Of a stretch of DNA of 64,000 bases, positions 45,001 through 54,532 are shown piece after piece; position 1 is the first letter of the stretch, and each line of letters opens with the position of its first letter. A program made the translations under genes and the position numbers. The DNA lies in contig OY754327.1 in the NCBI GenBank assembly GCA_963573305.1, forward strand, positions 55,544,244-55,608,243, written 5' to 3'. This DNA is from Pyrrhosoma nymphula (Eukaryota; Arthropoda; Insecta; Odonata; Coenagrionidae). A model generated the notes under the pieces. That model did no database searches. It saw only the letters and a program-made list of their open reading frames with translations, and was not told the origin of the DNA.

Positions 45001-48000
45001 GAGGCCAAAGGTTTTATCGTGGCTATTCAAGACAGAGTTATAGGCACCCATAACTATGAAATACATATTCTTAATCTAGAAATATCCGATAGATGTAGAA
45101 AATGTGGATGCACTGGTGAGTCAATTGAGCACATTATGGCAGGATGCTCAGCTCTTACAGGGAATGCCTACCTGAATAGACATAACCAACTGGCAAAAAT
45201 AATCCACCAACACCTGGGACTAACTTTCGGGCTCTTAAAGAAAAATATCCCACCATACTACAAGTATCAGCCACCTGCAGTAATTGAAGCAAAAACCCAT
45301 GTTTTGTACTGGGACAGACTGATACCTACTGAGAAAACCATAGATTACAATAGACCGGATATCCTATTAATGAATAAATCAGAAAAAAGGCAAATATAAT
45401 CGATATAGCAGTACCACTAAGCCACAACCTAAGGTCCACCGAGATAGAGAAAATCTCAAAATACAGAAATTTAGCCGACGAAATAAAAAATATCTGGAAA
45501 TTGAATGATGTCAGCATTCACCTGATAGTAATCTCTGCGGAGGGAGTGATGTCCCATATGTTTAAAAAACAAACAGAAGCTGGGAATAAAAAAACTAATA
45601 ACTAACCTCGGGCAAAAACCTGTGCTACTCCAAACTTGCCGAATCGTGAGGAGATTCCTTAGCCAAGAAAATTTGGACACTGTAGGATAGGGTGAATTCT
45701 CTTCCTGAACTTTCCACAACTTATAAAAGTGATGTTCTTTCCAATACCAGTGAGGAAAGTGATGGAAAACCTTTATCAGTTCAGTCCTTAGTGGAATGTG
45801 ATAACAAGTTAGAAGATGCAAACAGCAGCTTGAAGGCATAAGACTGTTCTCGTTTGAAAGTGCATTCTTTGGCTTCCCACAGTAGACACTCTTATGGGAA
45901 AAGAAAGATAAGACAGGCTAAGCATCACCTTATTTCGAAAGTATCAGGGGCATTAAAATTGGTAGACCTTTCCTATGAGAGTCAAAGTAGTGGTGAAAAT
46001 GAGATTGACAGTAATGCCATTGTGCAAAAGGCAGCAGACTTGAATGACTTGGTGACCAAAATTTAGGAAAAATTACCTCCAGACAACAGACAGAGTAAAA
46101 TTCAAATTATGAGTGAATTTAATTTTTCTGACTACTCAGTGAGACTGCCAAAATACTCCTTTACGGGAAGGGAATACTTGCAACACCAAGGATTTGCTTC
46201 ATGACAACTTGTTTTATAGCACTAAAGAATACATGGAGCATGTATTTTTGTAAAATATTATAAATTTATCTTCATCTGTATTGCTATGCTTTACGTATGT
46301 AATGAGTTAAACACAATGTACTACATGAGTTGCATTTATTTCCATGTTTTATCTATTCCTCATTGCCTGTTTTATGCTCCACAACATTGTGTATTGTTAC
46401 TTATTTTTTGTTTTTTTATATGACGACTCCATGCAAATGTATTTGCCAACGGACAATAAAGTTCAAATTCTAAATCACCCTGTGCTAGGAGACAACTTCC
46501 AAACTCCACCGTAGAGCTGGTGAAAAGTTTTTATGAAATCGATGAAAATTCTAGACAGATGCCAGGTGCGAAAGATAAAGTCAGAGTGAGTAAAAATAAG
46601 TACATGCAGAAAAGACTAATTTTGTGTAACCTTAAAGAACTTTACATGCTCTTCAAATAACAATATCCAAAAGAAAAAATTGGTTTACCAAAATTTTGTT
46701 CCCTTAGACCCAAATGGTGTGTGATGGCTGGTACTTCTGGGACTCATTCAGTGTGTTTGTGTCATAAATCAAAATGTAAAATTTCTAATTATGCTATGCA
46801 ATTGAAGGAAACATACAGGGAGTTAATGGATATAATCATTTGCGACAGAAACAATGCAGAATGTACGCTCGGAAAATGCTCTAACTGTCCGGATCCTTCC
46901 AGGCTCAAGGATATCTTAATTGATAAATTTTGTGAATACGACCCCTCTGATACAGTAAAAAACAGGCAGTGGGTTTCTACTAATAGAGCAGAACTGCAAT
47001 CATGTGCCACATCACCACACATTTGTGACTTTGATTGAAGACTTTGAGAAGGTGGAGTCAGCTTTTGCCATATTTCGCAAATTATCCAGGGCTTCACTAA
47101 TCAAGGACAAGTTGGAGGGATTGTGATGTGGAGAGTGGAAAAATAGAATGGACACAATAGGTGAGTACCGCTGGTCTAACGAAGAAGCAAATTTCTTGGA
47201 AGTGTGGATGGCAAACGACCCGCACATCCGAAGGGTTTGGAACGAACAAACACTCACTAACAAGATAAATAGGAGCATTGAAAACTGGAAAAAAATTTCC
47301 AAATGCCTATCGTTGAAGGGTAGGGTGAAGTTGGCTAACCAGTACATAGCACCAAAACACACTTAATACCATACAGATCAGCAATCAGATTATTAAAAGG
47401 ATCCAATTCAGGGAAGAAAATTTCATCTGGGGAGGGGACAAACACTGGGTCGACGGTGCGATGTTGACAGCCCCAATAAGAGATGGAGGTTTGTCCCTTA
47501 TAGACATCGAGAGGAGGATAACTGCATTTCGGGTGCAGTTCATACAGAGATGCCTCACGGAAGGTTTCACATCACCTGATGATGGAGGGTATGCAGAAAG
47601 GGGAATACTACTCATCTATCGCAGAGTCCTGGAAAGGTATCAATCTACTCTGGAGAGGTAGATTGTATGGCTGGATGAGGGCCTTTTGGAGCCTTCCTGG
47701 CACTCAGACCTTTTGGTCCATTGTGCCATCCCACGTTTTACCTGCCTGCCACTTGCAGACAGGGGACAAGAGCACCACGGTAGAGGTATGAAGGAGGGGC
47801 CATCCCCAACCTCCCTGGTACAGGTATGGAGGGAGTCCTCCCTCCCACCATCCCGGTCTGGGTACATCTACCTCTGGTCTCCCGGTATCAGTCTGGAGGG
47901 AGTCATCCACCCCGGTAGAGGTATGGAGAATGGCCACCCATCCAACCTCCGTCCGGGCCCAACGTTGCTTAACTTCGGTGATCTGACAGGAACCGGTGTG

Positions 48001-51000
48001 TCAACGTGGCTAGGCCCTTGCCCTCTGTGGAGAGGACAGGAGACCTTTCCCTGTGGGTTGGCCTCCAACACTCATTCTTGGCGAAAATATGCATATCAAG
48101 AGTGAGGTCATAAAGGCACTGAAGGAGCTACCATTGCCAAAGAGAGCCATATATGAGGAGGTAAGAAGAAGAAATAAATCAGGAATCTGGCCCCTGAAGG
48201 GAAAACACACAGATGAGAACATAAGGTGGAGCAGTATGTGGACGTCACCAACCTTCGGAGACTGGTACATAATCGATGGGCCGATGGCGTATTCCTGCAA
48301 TGCGCAAGAATCAGACAGACGGAAGTTTGTTGGTGGTGCAAAAACACTACCCCGATCTCTTGGCACATTGCGTTCCAATGCACCAAAGCCAAAATACTGT
48401 GGAAACATGCTAAAAAATTCACGATGAACCTAACAAGGAAAAACAATCTTCTTCTGCAAGATATATGCCTGGGTTATAAATTGGAAAAAGCAAAGTGTAG
48501 AGAAGAAATAATGGCGAATTATATTATTACAATGGCAAAAAAGACCAGATACAGTAGTGGAGCAAGAAAAAATACACGAGGCTAATTACGAGGAAGATTT
48601 CAAGAAGAGGATTCCAAAAAGAGTACTAAGGGAATACGCTTATCACAACGCAATTGGAAATTTAGAATGTTTCGAAAAATTGTGGTGCATTGAAAACCTG
48701 TAGTGCATTGAAAACATATTTTGCAGGTTGGAGGGCGAAGGACCGGAGTTGATCATTAATCCTGATTTTGAAGCAGGGGTGACGGAAAGAGAAGCGGAGG
48801 TGAATGGGGGTGCCTCACACGTGGAGGGATAGAGGGTCCAATGTTGTGGTAACCAGCCCCTTCAGCGGATCCCCACTCCCTGTGTGTGGCGCTTCTCCGG
48901 CCACCAAATCAGCAAAAAATGATGTAAAAAGATGAATGAGTAAATAAAGAGAGGAGGAGACGGAAAAACTTTTCTTGTAAATACCGCCCCTGATAGTAAT
49001 AATAATCACCACACATGAACTCTGAATATTCTATGTCTCAAAATGAACAAACTAAATCCACATTATTACGTCACTGAAGCACAATCCTTGTTTTTTAGAA
49101 TGAGCAAAGACACCCTTGATCATGAAAAGGCAATTATCATAATGGATTTCAGTGAAAACTTTACATTTTTAATTCAGAATGAAGTTCAAAGTTATCACTG
49201 AACAAACCAATCATGCACTGTACACCCTTGTTTAATTTACTTTTGGACAGATGGTACTCTCATAACCTCATTTCACTGCTTCATATCTAACGACCTTAAC
49301 CATGACATGGCTTTTGTTATGGAAGTACAACATCAGTTGATAAAATTTTAAGAAGAACCTTGCCTCTGATCCGAGAAGTTCAGTATTTTACAGATGGATG
49401 TCCTGGGCAATATAAAAACTGTAAATCTTTTTTAAATAAGTGCCATCATCACAATGATTTTGGCATGAATGCAACTTGGTCTTTTTTCCCACCAGTCATG
49501 GCAAGTCCTCTTGTGGTGGTATTGGAGGTACTATTAAGCAAATGGTGAGGAAAGCCAGCCTGCAACGCCCATTGGCATACTAGATAACAAACAGCAGTGG
49601 GGTGTACGAATTTTGTGGAGATAATGTAATGAATGTCGATATTTTTTATATTAAGTCTAGTGATGTGGCTAAGTTGCATATTAATCTCCATGAAAGATAC
49701 TCCAGTGCAAAAACTATTCCCGATACAAGAAACTTTCACCATTTTATGCCTTTATCAACAAGAAGAGTTACTTCTAAATTAACAGGTCTTGACGATGAGA
49801 ACAGAATTATATTTGATTTTTGCTCTGAAACAATGAAGTTACCTGAATATTTGACTGTTAGTTTCGATGTAGCTTGTGTGTACAACAAGCAGTGGCACAT
49901 TGGACTGGTGGAAGCTATCAGTCATTAAGAAGGGGATATTTCCGTAAAATTCATGACACCTCAAGGACCCTAACCTTCTTTCTCTTGGCCAGAGAGAGAT
50001 GATGTTTGTTGTGTGCCTCTGGGATATTTACTGTGCTGAATTCTCCGGCAACAACAAGCTCTGGGAGAACATACCACTTCTTTAAGGAGGAAGTGGCTAC
50101 CATTCAAAAAAAGTATTTAGACTCCATTTAAACTACTGAGACTTATTATGTTTGATATACCTGTTGAAAGGAGAGTGCTCATTTTCAAATCAACCTTTTA
50201 GGTGAGTAATTTTCATTGAGTCATTATTTTGTACCAATGTTGTGACTGTTGATCTAAATATTCAGCATGTAATTAAAGTTATCCAAGTTTCAAATGATAC
50301 AGAGTACGACAAGAACAACATGAAGCATTGGAAATGTGGATAAGTGTAAAGTACATCAAGCATTTTATAAATTCAAAGGATTTAATGATGATGAAGGGTT
50401 TAACCCCTTAAGCGGGGATTTAATATTTAGGTATTTAACTCCTCAGGGGGTATTTAAATTAATGTAAAAGGCAAGTGGACGCACGCCGTAATGCTGCTGG
50501 GAGAGAAAATAGGGTCCGTACATGTGTACATCGAAACAGGTTGAGAGGTTAAGGAAGGAATAACTAGTTTAGTGCATTACCTGTGCCAGAATAGGAACCC
50601 ATTCAGCATCCTTAAGAAAAACTTTGAACCATACCCCTCTCACTTCGTTCTTTTTCCACTTTTTTAATGATTCTGGAACGGTCAGTAGTATTCATTAGTC
50701 AACTTCAGGTTCAAATAATAACAAAAGGCCAAATATTTACAACATAAAGACGAGAATACTGCTTAGTAGTATATTTATGGTAGCGTTTTTCAAAGCACCG
50801 TCTAGTGGTATAAATATGGCACTTGAAAAACACCATCATCAAGAGGATATGAATGAGATAAAAAAGAAATATTTGTATAAAAACCAAGCAAAGCGAATGT
50901 GCTAACCAAGAAGGGTCGACAAAAAGTTAGGAGTTGAGCAGGGTTCTTCGTTAGAAGATACTGTGACACCATGGTAACGGTCTTTGTTGCCCTGAAAAAG

Positions 51001-51072
51001 ACTGCTTTCTTTGGATGCCTTATCCATAATAGAAAATGCTCTGCTCGATGTTTTCCAAAAAGACTTGTTCTC
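38781..51072 (-). CDS. NUDT6: NUDT6-like Nudix hydrolase, five coding exons
   Basis: Exons on the minus strand are 50907-51072, 50581-50672, 41300-41513, 40880-41085 and 38781-39002. Phases agree at all four junctions and no stop interrupts, giving 299 codons, or 284 from the first in-frame Met (ATG 51025-51027). The N-terminal domain (KDRYHGVTVSSNEEPC, WKKNEVRGVWFKVFL, WVPILAQ, then GFEFHHAKSDYLMMCKWLP) is the part found before the Nudix fold in NUDT6. The Nudix box spans GGYVEPGEDIIDAAIREVAE and on to EETSV; the usual Gly after EE-x is Ser here. Family members hydrolyse nucleoside-diphosphate-linked substrates; the NUDT6 substrate is not well set. Human NUDT6 is about 316 residues. An extra 5' exon, untranslated or coding, may exist upstream. 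Confidence 0.9.
39640..40665 (+). pseudogene. DDE transposase relic in NUDT6-like intron 4
   Basis: Opposite in strand to the host gene. Broken frames give ELLADGARIRNRRHSF, DAPARSYLKQVKGHNSYYGC, then (C)EKCLVEGQYIDGR, HIGISPLEQLPIDFIEDFP, DYMHLVCLRVL, WKATEFSLFIVYTAPLIVT and CLYAGIRILCSPKYLED. This matches a widespread arthropod transposase-like family with a conserved CxxC pair, a DYMH(L/F)VCLGV phrase and a WKATEFR phrase; I place it near the tnp2/CACTA-type proteins by style only. At least three frameshifts make it inactive. Confidence 0.65.
40880..41085 (-). CDS. NUDT6: NUDT6-like exon 4
   Basis: 206 nt between acceptor AACCTTTTAG and donor G/GTGAGT. It encodes the second half of the Nudix box (EDIIDAAIREVAEETSV), the beta strands FECSDIYFIVSLSPL and HEIAACEWMK. 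It ends on a codon boundary. Confidence 0.94.
41300..41513 (-). CDS. NUDT6: NUDT6-like exon 3
   Basis: 214 nt between acceptor ACGTTCTAG and donor G/GTAAGC. It encodes NGFEFHHAKSDYLMMCKWLP, TMVGVGAIVVNDKDEI and KLPGGYVEP, the first half of the Nudix box. It ends in phase 1. Confidence 0.93.
41931..42522 (-). pseudogene. R2-like RT segment, inverted left arm with SINE
   Basis: On the minus strand this repeats 43938-44332 with scattered differences, from GAAAACTGTATCAAAACATA to GGGCTGGAGAAATGTGCTGT. It encodes the RT palm phrase RRGIFQGDSLSPLWFCLAIN, then decays. A SINE at 42233-42429 interrupts it. Together with the right arm it forms a large inverted repeat with about 1.4 kb between the arms. 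Confidence 0.85.
42233..42429 (+). mobile_element. tRNA-derived SINE (copy 2)
   Basis: About 197 bp. The tRNA-like head runs from GGCCCCGGTGGTGATGGGGT to GGTCGCGGGTTCGAATCCCG, where GGTTCGAATCC is a perfect B box. The body includes TGTTTGTGTTCGTC, and the tail is AATAAATAAAATAAATAAA. A 9-bp target duplication TTATTATTA flanks it (42224-42232 and 42430-42438). The paralogous arm at 43938-44332 shows the uninserted site. Confidence 0.9.
42540..43930. other. Spacer between inverted LINE arms
   Basis: Mostly unclassified AT-rich sequence. At 43253-43345 a stretch with TGGCCGAGTGGGGTAAGGC resembles a Leu/Ser-tRNA A-box region and may be a decayed SINE head. A short hairpin (CCAGGCCAA and its complement) lies at about 43158-43198. 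Confidence 0.45.
43938..45690 (+). mobile_element. R2-like LINE, 5'-truncated: RT and RLE endonuclease
   Basis: Plus-strand coding pieces: RT palm GIFQGDSLSPLWFCLAIN near 44070, MDDLKLYE near 44205, DIGMKFGLEKSAAMHLHKGE, FKYLGFHQN, then AMPAVTYSFGILKWSDTDLN. After a single TGA at 44710-44712 comes the thumb and linker (44728-45399) with IQDRVIGTHNYEIHIL, a zinc motif CRKCGCTGESIEHIMAGC, and the start of a restriction-enzyme-like endonuclease, YYKYQPPAVIEAKTHVLYWD and RPDILLMNKSEKRQI. A shift leads to IDIAVPLSHNL, completing the RPD-x-D catalytic pattern. It ends near CRIVRRFLSQENL at 45670. The zinc motif followed by RPD...D defines the R2/RLE group. Confidence 0.85.
46200..46490 (+). repeat. 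LINE 3' end inserted in the DDE-like gene
   Basis: An AT-rich insertion between two halves of the N-terminal coding region. It ends GACAATAAAGTTCAAATTCTAAATC, with an AATAAA signal and an AATTC-type tail common at LINE 3' ends. No coding part is present. Confidence 0.5.
47148..48720 (+). pseudogene. L1/Tx1-like LINE, 5'-truncated
   Basis: Inserted between the two halves of the DDE-like element. The RT tail begins RSIENWKKISKCLSLKGRVKLANQYI. It continues in another frame with IIKRIQFREENFIWGGDKHW, the block after the L1/Tx1 polymerase core, then RDGGLSLIDIERRITAFRVQ. Near 48330 a zinc motif reads VCWWCKNTTPISWHIAFQC, followed by a basic tail (48226-48585). Between 47700 and 48050 is a stretch with repeated CCATCC and GGTATGGAG phrases. 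Frameshifts break the frame. The target duplication was not found. Confidence 0.65.
48721..49029. other. Junction region between LINE and DDE-like element
   Basis: A GAATGAG...AATAAAGAGAGGAGGAGAC-type stretch near 48940 may be the LINE 3' tail. No coding sequence recognised. Confidence 0.4.
50581..50672 (-). CDS. NUDT6: NUDT6-like exon 2
   Basis: 92 nt between acceptor ACCGTTCCAG and donor CAG/GTAATG. It completes a split Glu codon and encodes SLKKWKKNEVRGVWFKV and then FLKDAEWVPILAQ. Too short to stand out as an ORF, but both phases fit its neighbours. Confidence 0.88.
50907..51072 (-). CDS. NUDT6: NUDT6-like exon 1 (first seen)
   Basis: 166 nt, acceptor TTTCCTTGTAG before it, donor G/GTTAGC after it (a weaker donor). 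It encodes KESSLFQGNKDRYHGVTVSS and NEEPCSTPNFLSTLL. It ends in phase 1. The upstream acceptor implies a further 5' exon. Confidence 0.82.
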
Positions 51073-51099
51073 CTACAAGGAAATTCAATTACGTAGGTC

Positions 51100-52130
51100 A
51101 TTGTACCTCACTCTCATTCCAATCCAGAAAAATGTACTCACAAATGCGACGAATTTCTGGGCCGCTTGCTCAATCAATGCAGCTAAAATTAAAGGTAAAG
51201 ATCTGAACATATCTCAACAATATTAACTTGTCTATGCAAATCACTGCTACAGCTAAGATTAGCATTAAAACCATATTCCTATTTCACTCAAACGGACGGA
51301 GAGGGTGAATAGTAACATTCGCGATGAGACTAGAACCTTGTATTACCAAAAGAGCGAGCACTTGGCTGAGTATGTCAGTCACAATTCGCATAGTTAAGAA
51401 ATCTATTTCCGGGTGAATCAAATCAATTCTCCCTCATGTTGAAATGTCACTCACACTCATATAAACACCACCGAAAAGCAAAATAACATAGAATGGGAAC
51501 TCTGGTTACGTACGGTGTGACCTTACAGTATCCTTTGTGTACAAAAACAATCCAGGACATAAATTAAATATGGAGTAAACACAACGACCAGCATGACTAA
51601 CCAAATTCGTAGCAGAAGTTTTCTTGTGATAAACAAATACATTAGCGCCACCGCGCGGACCAAGAACGCGAAGTTTAAAAAACAAAAGAAGAAGGAATTC
51701 GGTCCAATTTTGGCGCTATATTTAACCGATTTAAAGGCCGAATCACACACACACCGAGTTCGTCGGAGCGGTGACTCCAGTATTCATGATCCGAAGATTT
51801 CAGATATCAGCAGTTGCTTCTCACGACCAAGTGATAACGCAATTAAACAAGGTTCACATTTTGGTTATCTCAGAAGCCATTGCGAAGTCAAAGGGGAGCT
51901 TGCATTATTCACTGTTCACACGTTCCTTTTTCTCACCTTGAGCTGAGACCACCTTCTCTCTACTCACCTTGCCTTTTTCCTTTCAAGTCCTGTCCTGTGA
52001 CTCGCTCATGTGTAAGCTGGCCGGCGGGCCTGCTTGAAAGCGACTTGAAAGGAATAGCCGGGCCAGGCGCTCTCTTCCGGGAACTCAGCGACCCGATTAT
52101 GTAAATGTGAAAGCGATGACGGGGGGTGAT
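51100..52130. other. Upstream flank of the NUDT6-like gene
   Basis: Probably holds the promoter or 5' exon of the NUDT6-like gene, but no core promoter was placed. A 117-codon plus-strand ORF (51593-51946) and a hydrophobic 75-codon minus-strand ORF (51523-51750) overlap; neither has a recognisable domain. A CpG-rich repeat-like stretch starts near 52010. Confidence 0.45.
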
Positions 52131-52143
52131 ATTTATCACAGCA

Positions 52144-52194
52144 TGCGATGACGGTCGGCGTGATCGAGCGATCATGTAAGGCACCGTCATCGCA
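52144..52194. repeat. Perfect 12-bp inverted repeat (hairpin)
   Basis: TGCGATGACGGT and its complement ACCGTCATCGCA flank a 27-base centre holding ATCGAGCGAT. The region around it is rich in GATGACGGT/ACCGTCATC words on both strands, suggesting part of a palindromic repeat element. Confidence 0.6.
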
Positions 52195-52479
52195 CGTACG
52201 ACGGTCATGTGCTAACGTCACGCGCTTAGATCGCGTTTCAAAACTTTCTTTCTGCGGGTAGGTAACAATAGAGAATATGAAGAACCAATGAAAATCGGTG
52301 ACACATTTTTAAATAGGTACAATTATAAATATAATACTTTTAACCTTTAATTTTTTAATGTATTATATTATTATATGTTGTGTATATGCCTTTAATGAAT
52401 AATTAGCTATAACATGTAGCTTACATGCTCGAATCAATATATTCCACATATAAAGGATTTAAGGTTTTCACGGCGAATT

Positions 52480-52640
52480 ATATAATAAAGTTTCTCGGAT
52501 TTCACACCGGGTAAGATTATTTAAATGGATCAACGTTTCGATGGTTGACTCAGCCATCGTCATCAGGATAATGAGTCGAGCGAGGATGCTGGCGGTTATA
52601 TATAGCCACAGATGCCCCATTGTTGTGGGAGCCGCTACGC
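52480..52640 (-). repeat. Retroelement 3' end, Penelope-like by style
   Basis: The minus strand reads ATGACGATGGCTGAGTCAAC then CATCGAAACGTTGATCCATT, a phrase often found at 3' ends of Penelope-like elements in arthropods. No coding sequence remains. Confidence 0.35.
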
Positions 52641-53055
52641 GGTCCAACAAAACGTCAGCCTTCATCAAAACGACAGGATAGGGGTGAATGCTGTCAACCA
52701 CCAGGTGCCATCGTTCCAGAGAGGACGTCAAGACAGGGACGATCGCCCTCCGCGATTACAGGCGTCTAATCATTCCCACGACAGACGCCAACCACAATTT
52801 GGACATCCGCGGGAAGGTGCGAGTATGGGCTGCTATCGCTGCGGCGCAGAGTCTCCACACTCCAACTGCCCAGCGAGAAACACCACTTGCCACTTCTTTC
52901 ACAAGGTGGGATATTTGGCCAAGGTCTGCCTCGCCAAGCAACGCCGGTTGGCCCAGGGAAGGACTCAACATCTTCAGGCAGACCCTATGCGACATCGCAG
53001 AGGCGTCCCAGCGGCGCACAGTGGGGCCAAACACCTAAATCGTGGTCAAAAGTAA
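52612..53055 (+). pseudogene. Retrotransposon gag fragment with two zinc knuckles
   Basis: A 147-codon frame. After a basic, glutamine-rich segment it has CYRCGAESPHSNC and CHFFHKVGYLAKVC, two retroviral-type zinc knuckles; the second has Phe in place of its second Cys (CHFF for CHFC). Tandem knuckles of this kind are typical of Ty3/gypsy gag. It ends in RRGVPAAHSGAKHLNRGQK, followed by an A-rich tract at 53053-53062. No protease or RT follows. It is a gag relic. Confidence 0.65.
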
Positions 53056-53352
53056 AAAAAAACTTTAAAATTTGTTTCTTCTATTTAGGGTTAGGTAGTA
53101 AAATAGTTTTGTCACTTACATATGTATGCCTGCTGTAGGTAAGTATTCACCTGCGTTTTTCAATCAATGTTGAAATGACAGCTTTTCAGTTACCTTCTGC
53201 CACGGAACTGGACCGTTCGACGATAGCCGTGTTTCAAAGTATGCAGTGCAGCTAATTTGATACCAATTTTCAATATGCAAAATGAATTATCTTCCCTGGT
53301 ACCAATATATTTTGGTATATATTGCTTAAATATGACAGAAATCAATCTAGTG

Positions 53353-53560
53353 AGCCGTCCGCGGGAGCAGACGACTCGGAGAGGAGTGAGTTCCCCAAGT
53401 TCGAGGCCTCCATTGGGGGCGATCACCGACAGAGTGCTGTCAAATGAATCGAACTTAAGCCGTCCGCGGGAGCAGACGACTCGCAGGAGTGAGTTCACCA
53501 AGTTCGAGGCCTCCGTTGGGGGCGAGCACCGGCAGAGTGCTGTCGAATGAATCGAACCCC
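53353..53560. repeat. Two-copy GC-rich tandem duplication, 105-bp unit
   Basis: GCCGTCCGCGGGAGCAGACG recurs at 53354 and 53459, followed in both by GAGTGAGTTC, CAAGTTCGAGGCCTCC and CAGAGTGCTGTC blocks. The units differ at several sites and by a few bases of length. Confidence 0.85.
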
Positions 53561-53870
53561 GGGTCCCGACAGATAATGGGGCCCCAAAAGGATATATAAG
53601 GGCCTGCCACAGGCGTGCCGGGCACGGGTTTCCCGTCGTCCTCGGGCAAATGCCAGGTCAAGCCTTCCCCGCCTTAATCCAGTGAAAAACATTCCAGTGA
53701 AAGGTGTTACTGGTGTTACCTGCCCTGAAGAGGCGAAAGCCTACACCAGGGTCCACATTTGCGTTGTTATTTCTGTCTTGTTATTTTGTTTGTTATTCTT
53801 CTATTCTCTGTACCTTGTTATGCAAATGTTGGAAATAAACACTTTTTGAACTTTGAACTTGAACTTGCGT
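53561..53870 (+). promoter_or_regulatory. Retroelement-like promoter and poly(A) region
   Basis: TATATAAG at 53593-53600 and AATAAA at 53834-53839 are 240 bp apart, followed by a TTTGAACTTTGAACTTGAACTT tail. This could be LTR remains of the gag relic upstream, or the 3' end of a LINE. A second direct copy was not found. Confidence 0.4.
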
Positions 53871-54532
53871 GCCGGGGCTTTTTTGCCTCGGGCGTCACCA
53901 CTATTACCTCTCCGGAAAACGATCAGAAGGCCGACGCTGCTTCTCTCCACCGGCGCGCCGGCGCCGATCGCCGCGTATCCAAGGTAGCACATCAATTCCC
54001 GATCTCCAACCCTTCCTCGAATACCCAGTCGCACAGAAGGAGTATAACTTTTGTTGTTTCTTTTCTGTTATTCGGCGTTTTGGTGAATAAATATTGCTGT
54101 CAAAGAATTATCCCGGTTATTGGTCCACTGATTACCACCCCTCTCCCCCCGTAAGGTAGCACACTAGCCAAGTAATTATTGATTATTAATAAGAAAATAT
54201 ATTGCATTTTCAGATGAAAAATCGACAAAAAATACATTGAAAAGTTAAACTGAACGGCTTTGCATGAAAATAATATCTATGTCATCTTATTGCTGAAGAC
54301 CTTAGATATAGACTACAAAAATAAAATTTTGCTTATAGCTGCTTATGGACTTATCAAGGTAAATAATAAGTAGAAGTCATTACATTTGTGGTGGTTCGTC
54401 TTTTCGAGGGTTGCTGATTCTCGATTTATATTTTTGTAAATTACATTAAATGTTTAATATCGAAAAGCAGAACGTTAAATAAAGCCACATTGTAACCAAC
54501 GGGGATTGTTGAGTTGTTTAGAAAAGTCCAAC
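53871..54532. other. No recognisable gene
   Basis: GC-rich to about 54000, then AT-rich. AAGGTAGCACA occurs at about 53980 and 54151. Nothing else recognised. Confidence 0.45.

Larger units (their letters stand above)
45700..50120 (+). mobile_element. Unclassified DDE-like transposon gene, split by LINE insertions
   Basis: A plus-strand element in NUDT6-like intron 2. The N-terminal part (45700-47145, several frames) includes a serine-rich region, LPPDNRQSKIQIMSEFNFSD, VRVSKNKYMQKRLILCNLKE-like pieces, MMAGTSGTHSVCLCHKSK and IICDRNNAECTLGKCSNCP. The C-terminal part (49030-50120) has IIMDFSENFTFLIQNEVQSY, IREVQYFTDGCPGQYKNCKS, KTIPDTRNFHHFMPLSTRRV and ISVKFMTPQGP. IMDFSEN and FTDGCPGQYKN look like the first two acidic sites of an RNase H-type (DDE) core; a distal KASLQRP segment follows. 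This family is common in arthropod genomes as uncharacterised proteins; I cannot name its superfamily. Frameshifts make it inactive. Confidence 0.6.

Noticed and set aside
47686..48105. 139-codon plus-strand ORF in the L1/Tx1-like LINE
   Set aside because: Composition follows repeated CCATCC/GGTATGGAG phrases in several frames; the LINE reading lies in other frames, so this is a shadow.
51593..51946. 117-codon plus-strand ORF upstream of the NUDT6-like gene
   Set aside because: No domain, no conserved pattern; low-complexity basic start. Not enough to call a gene.
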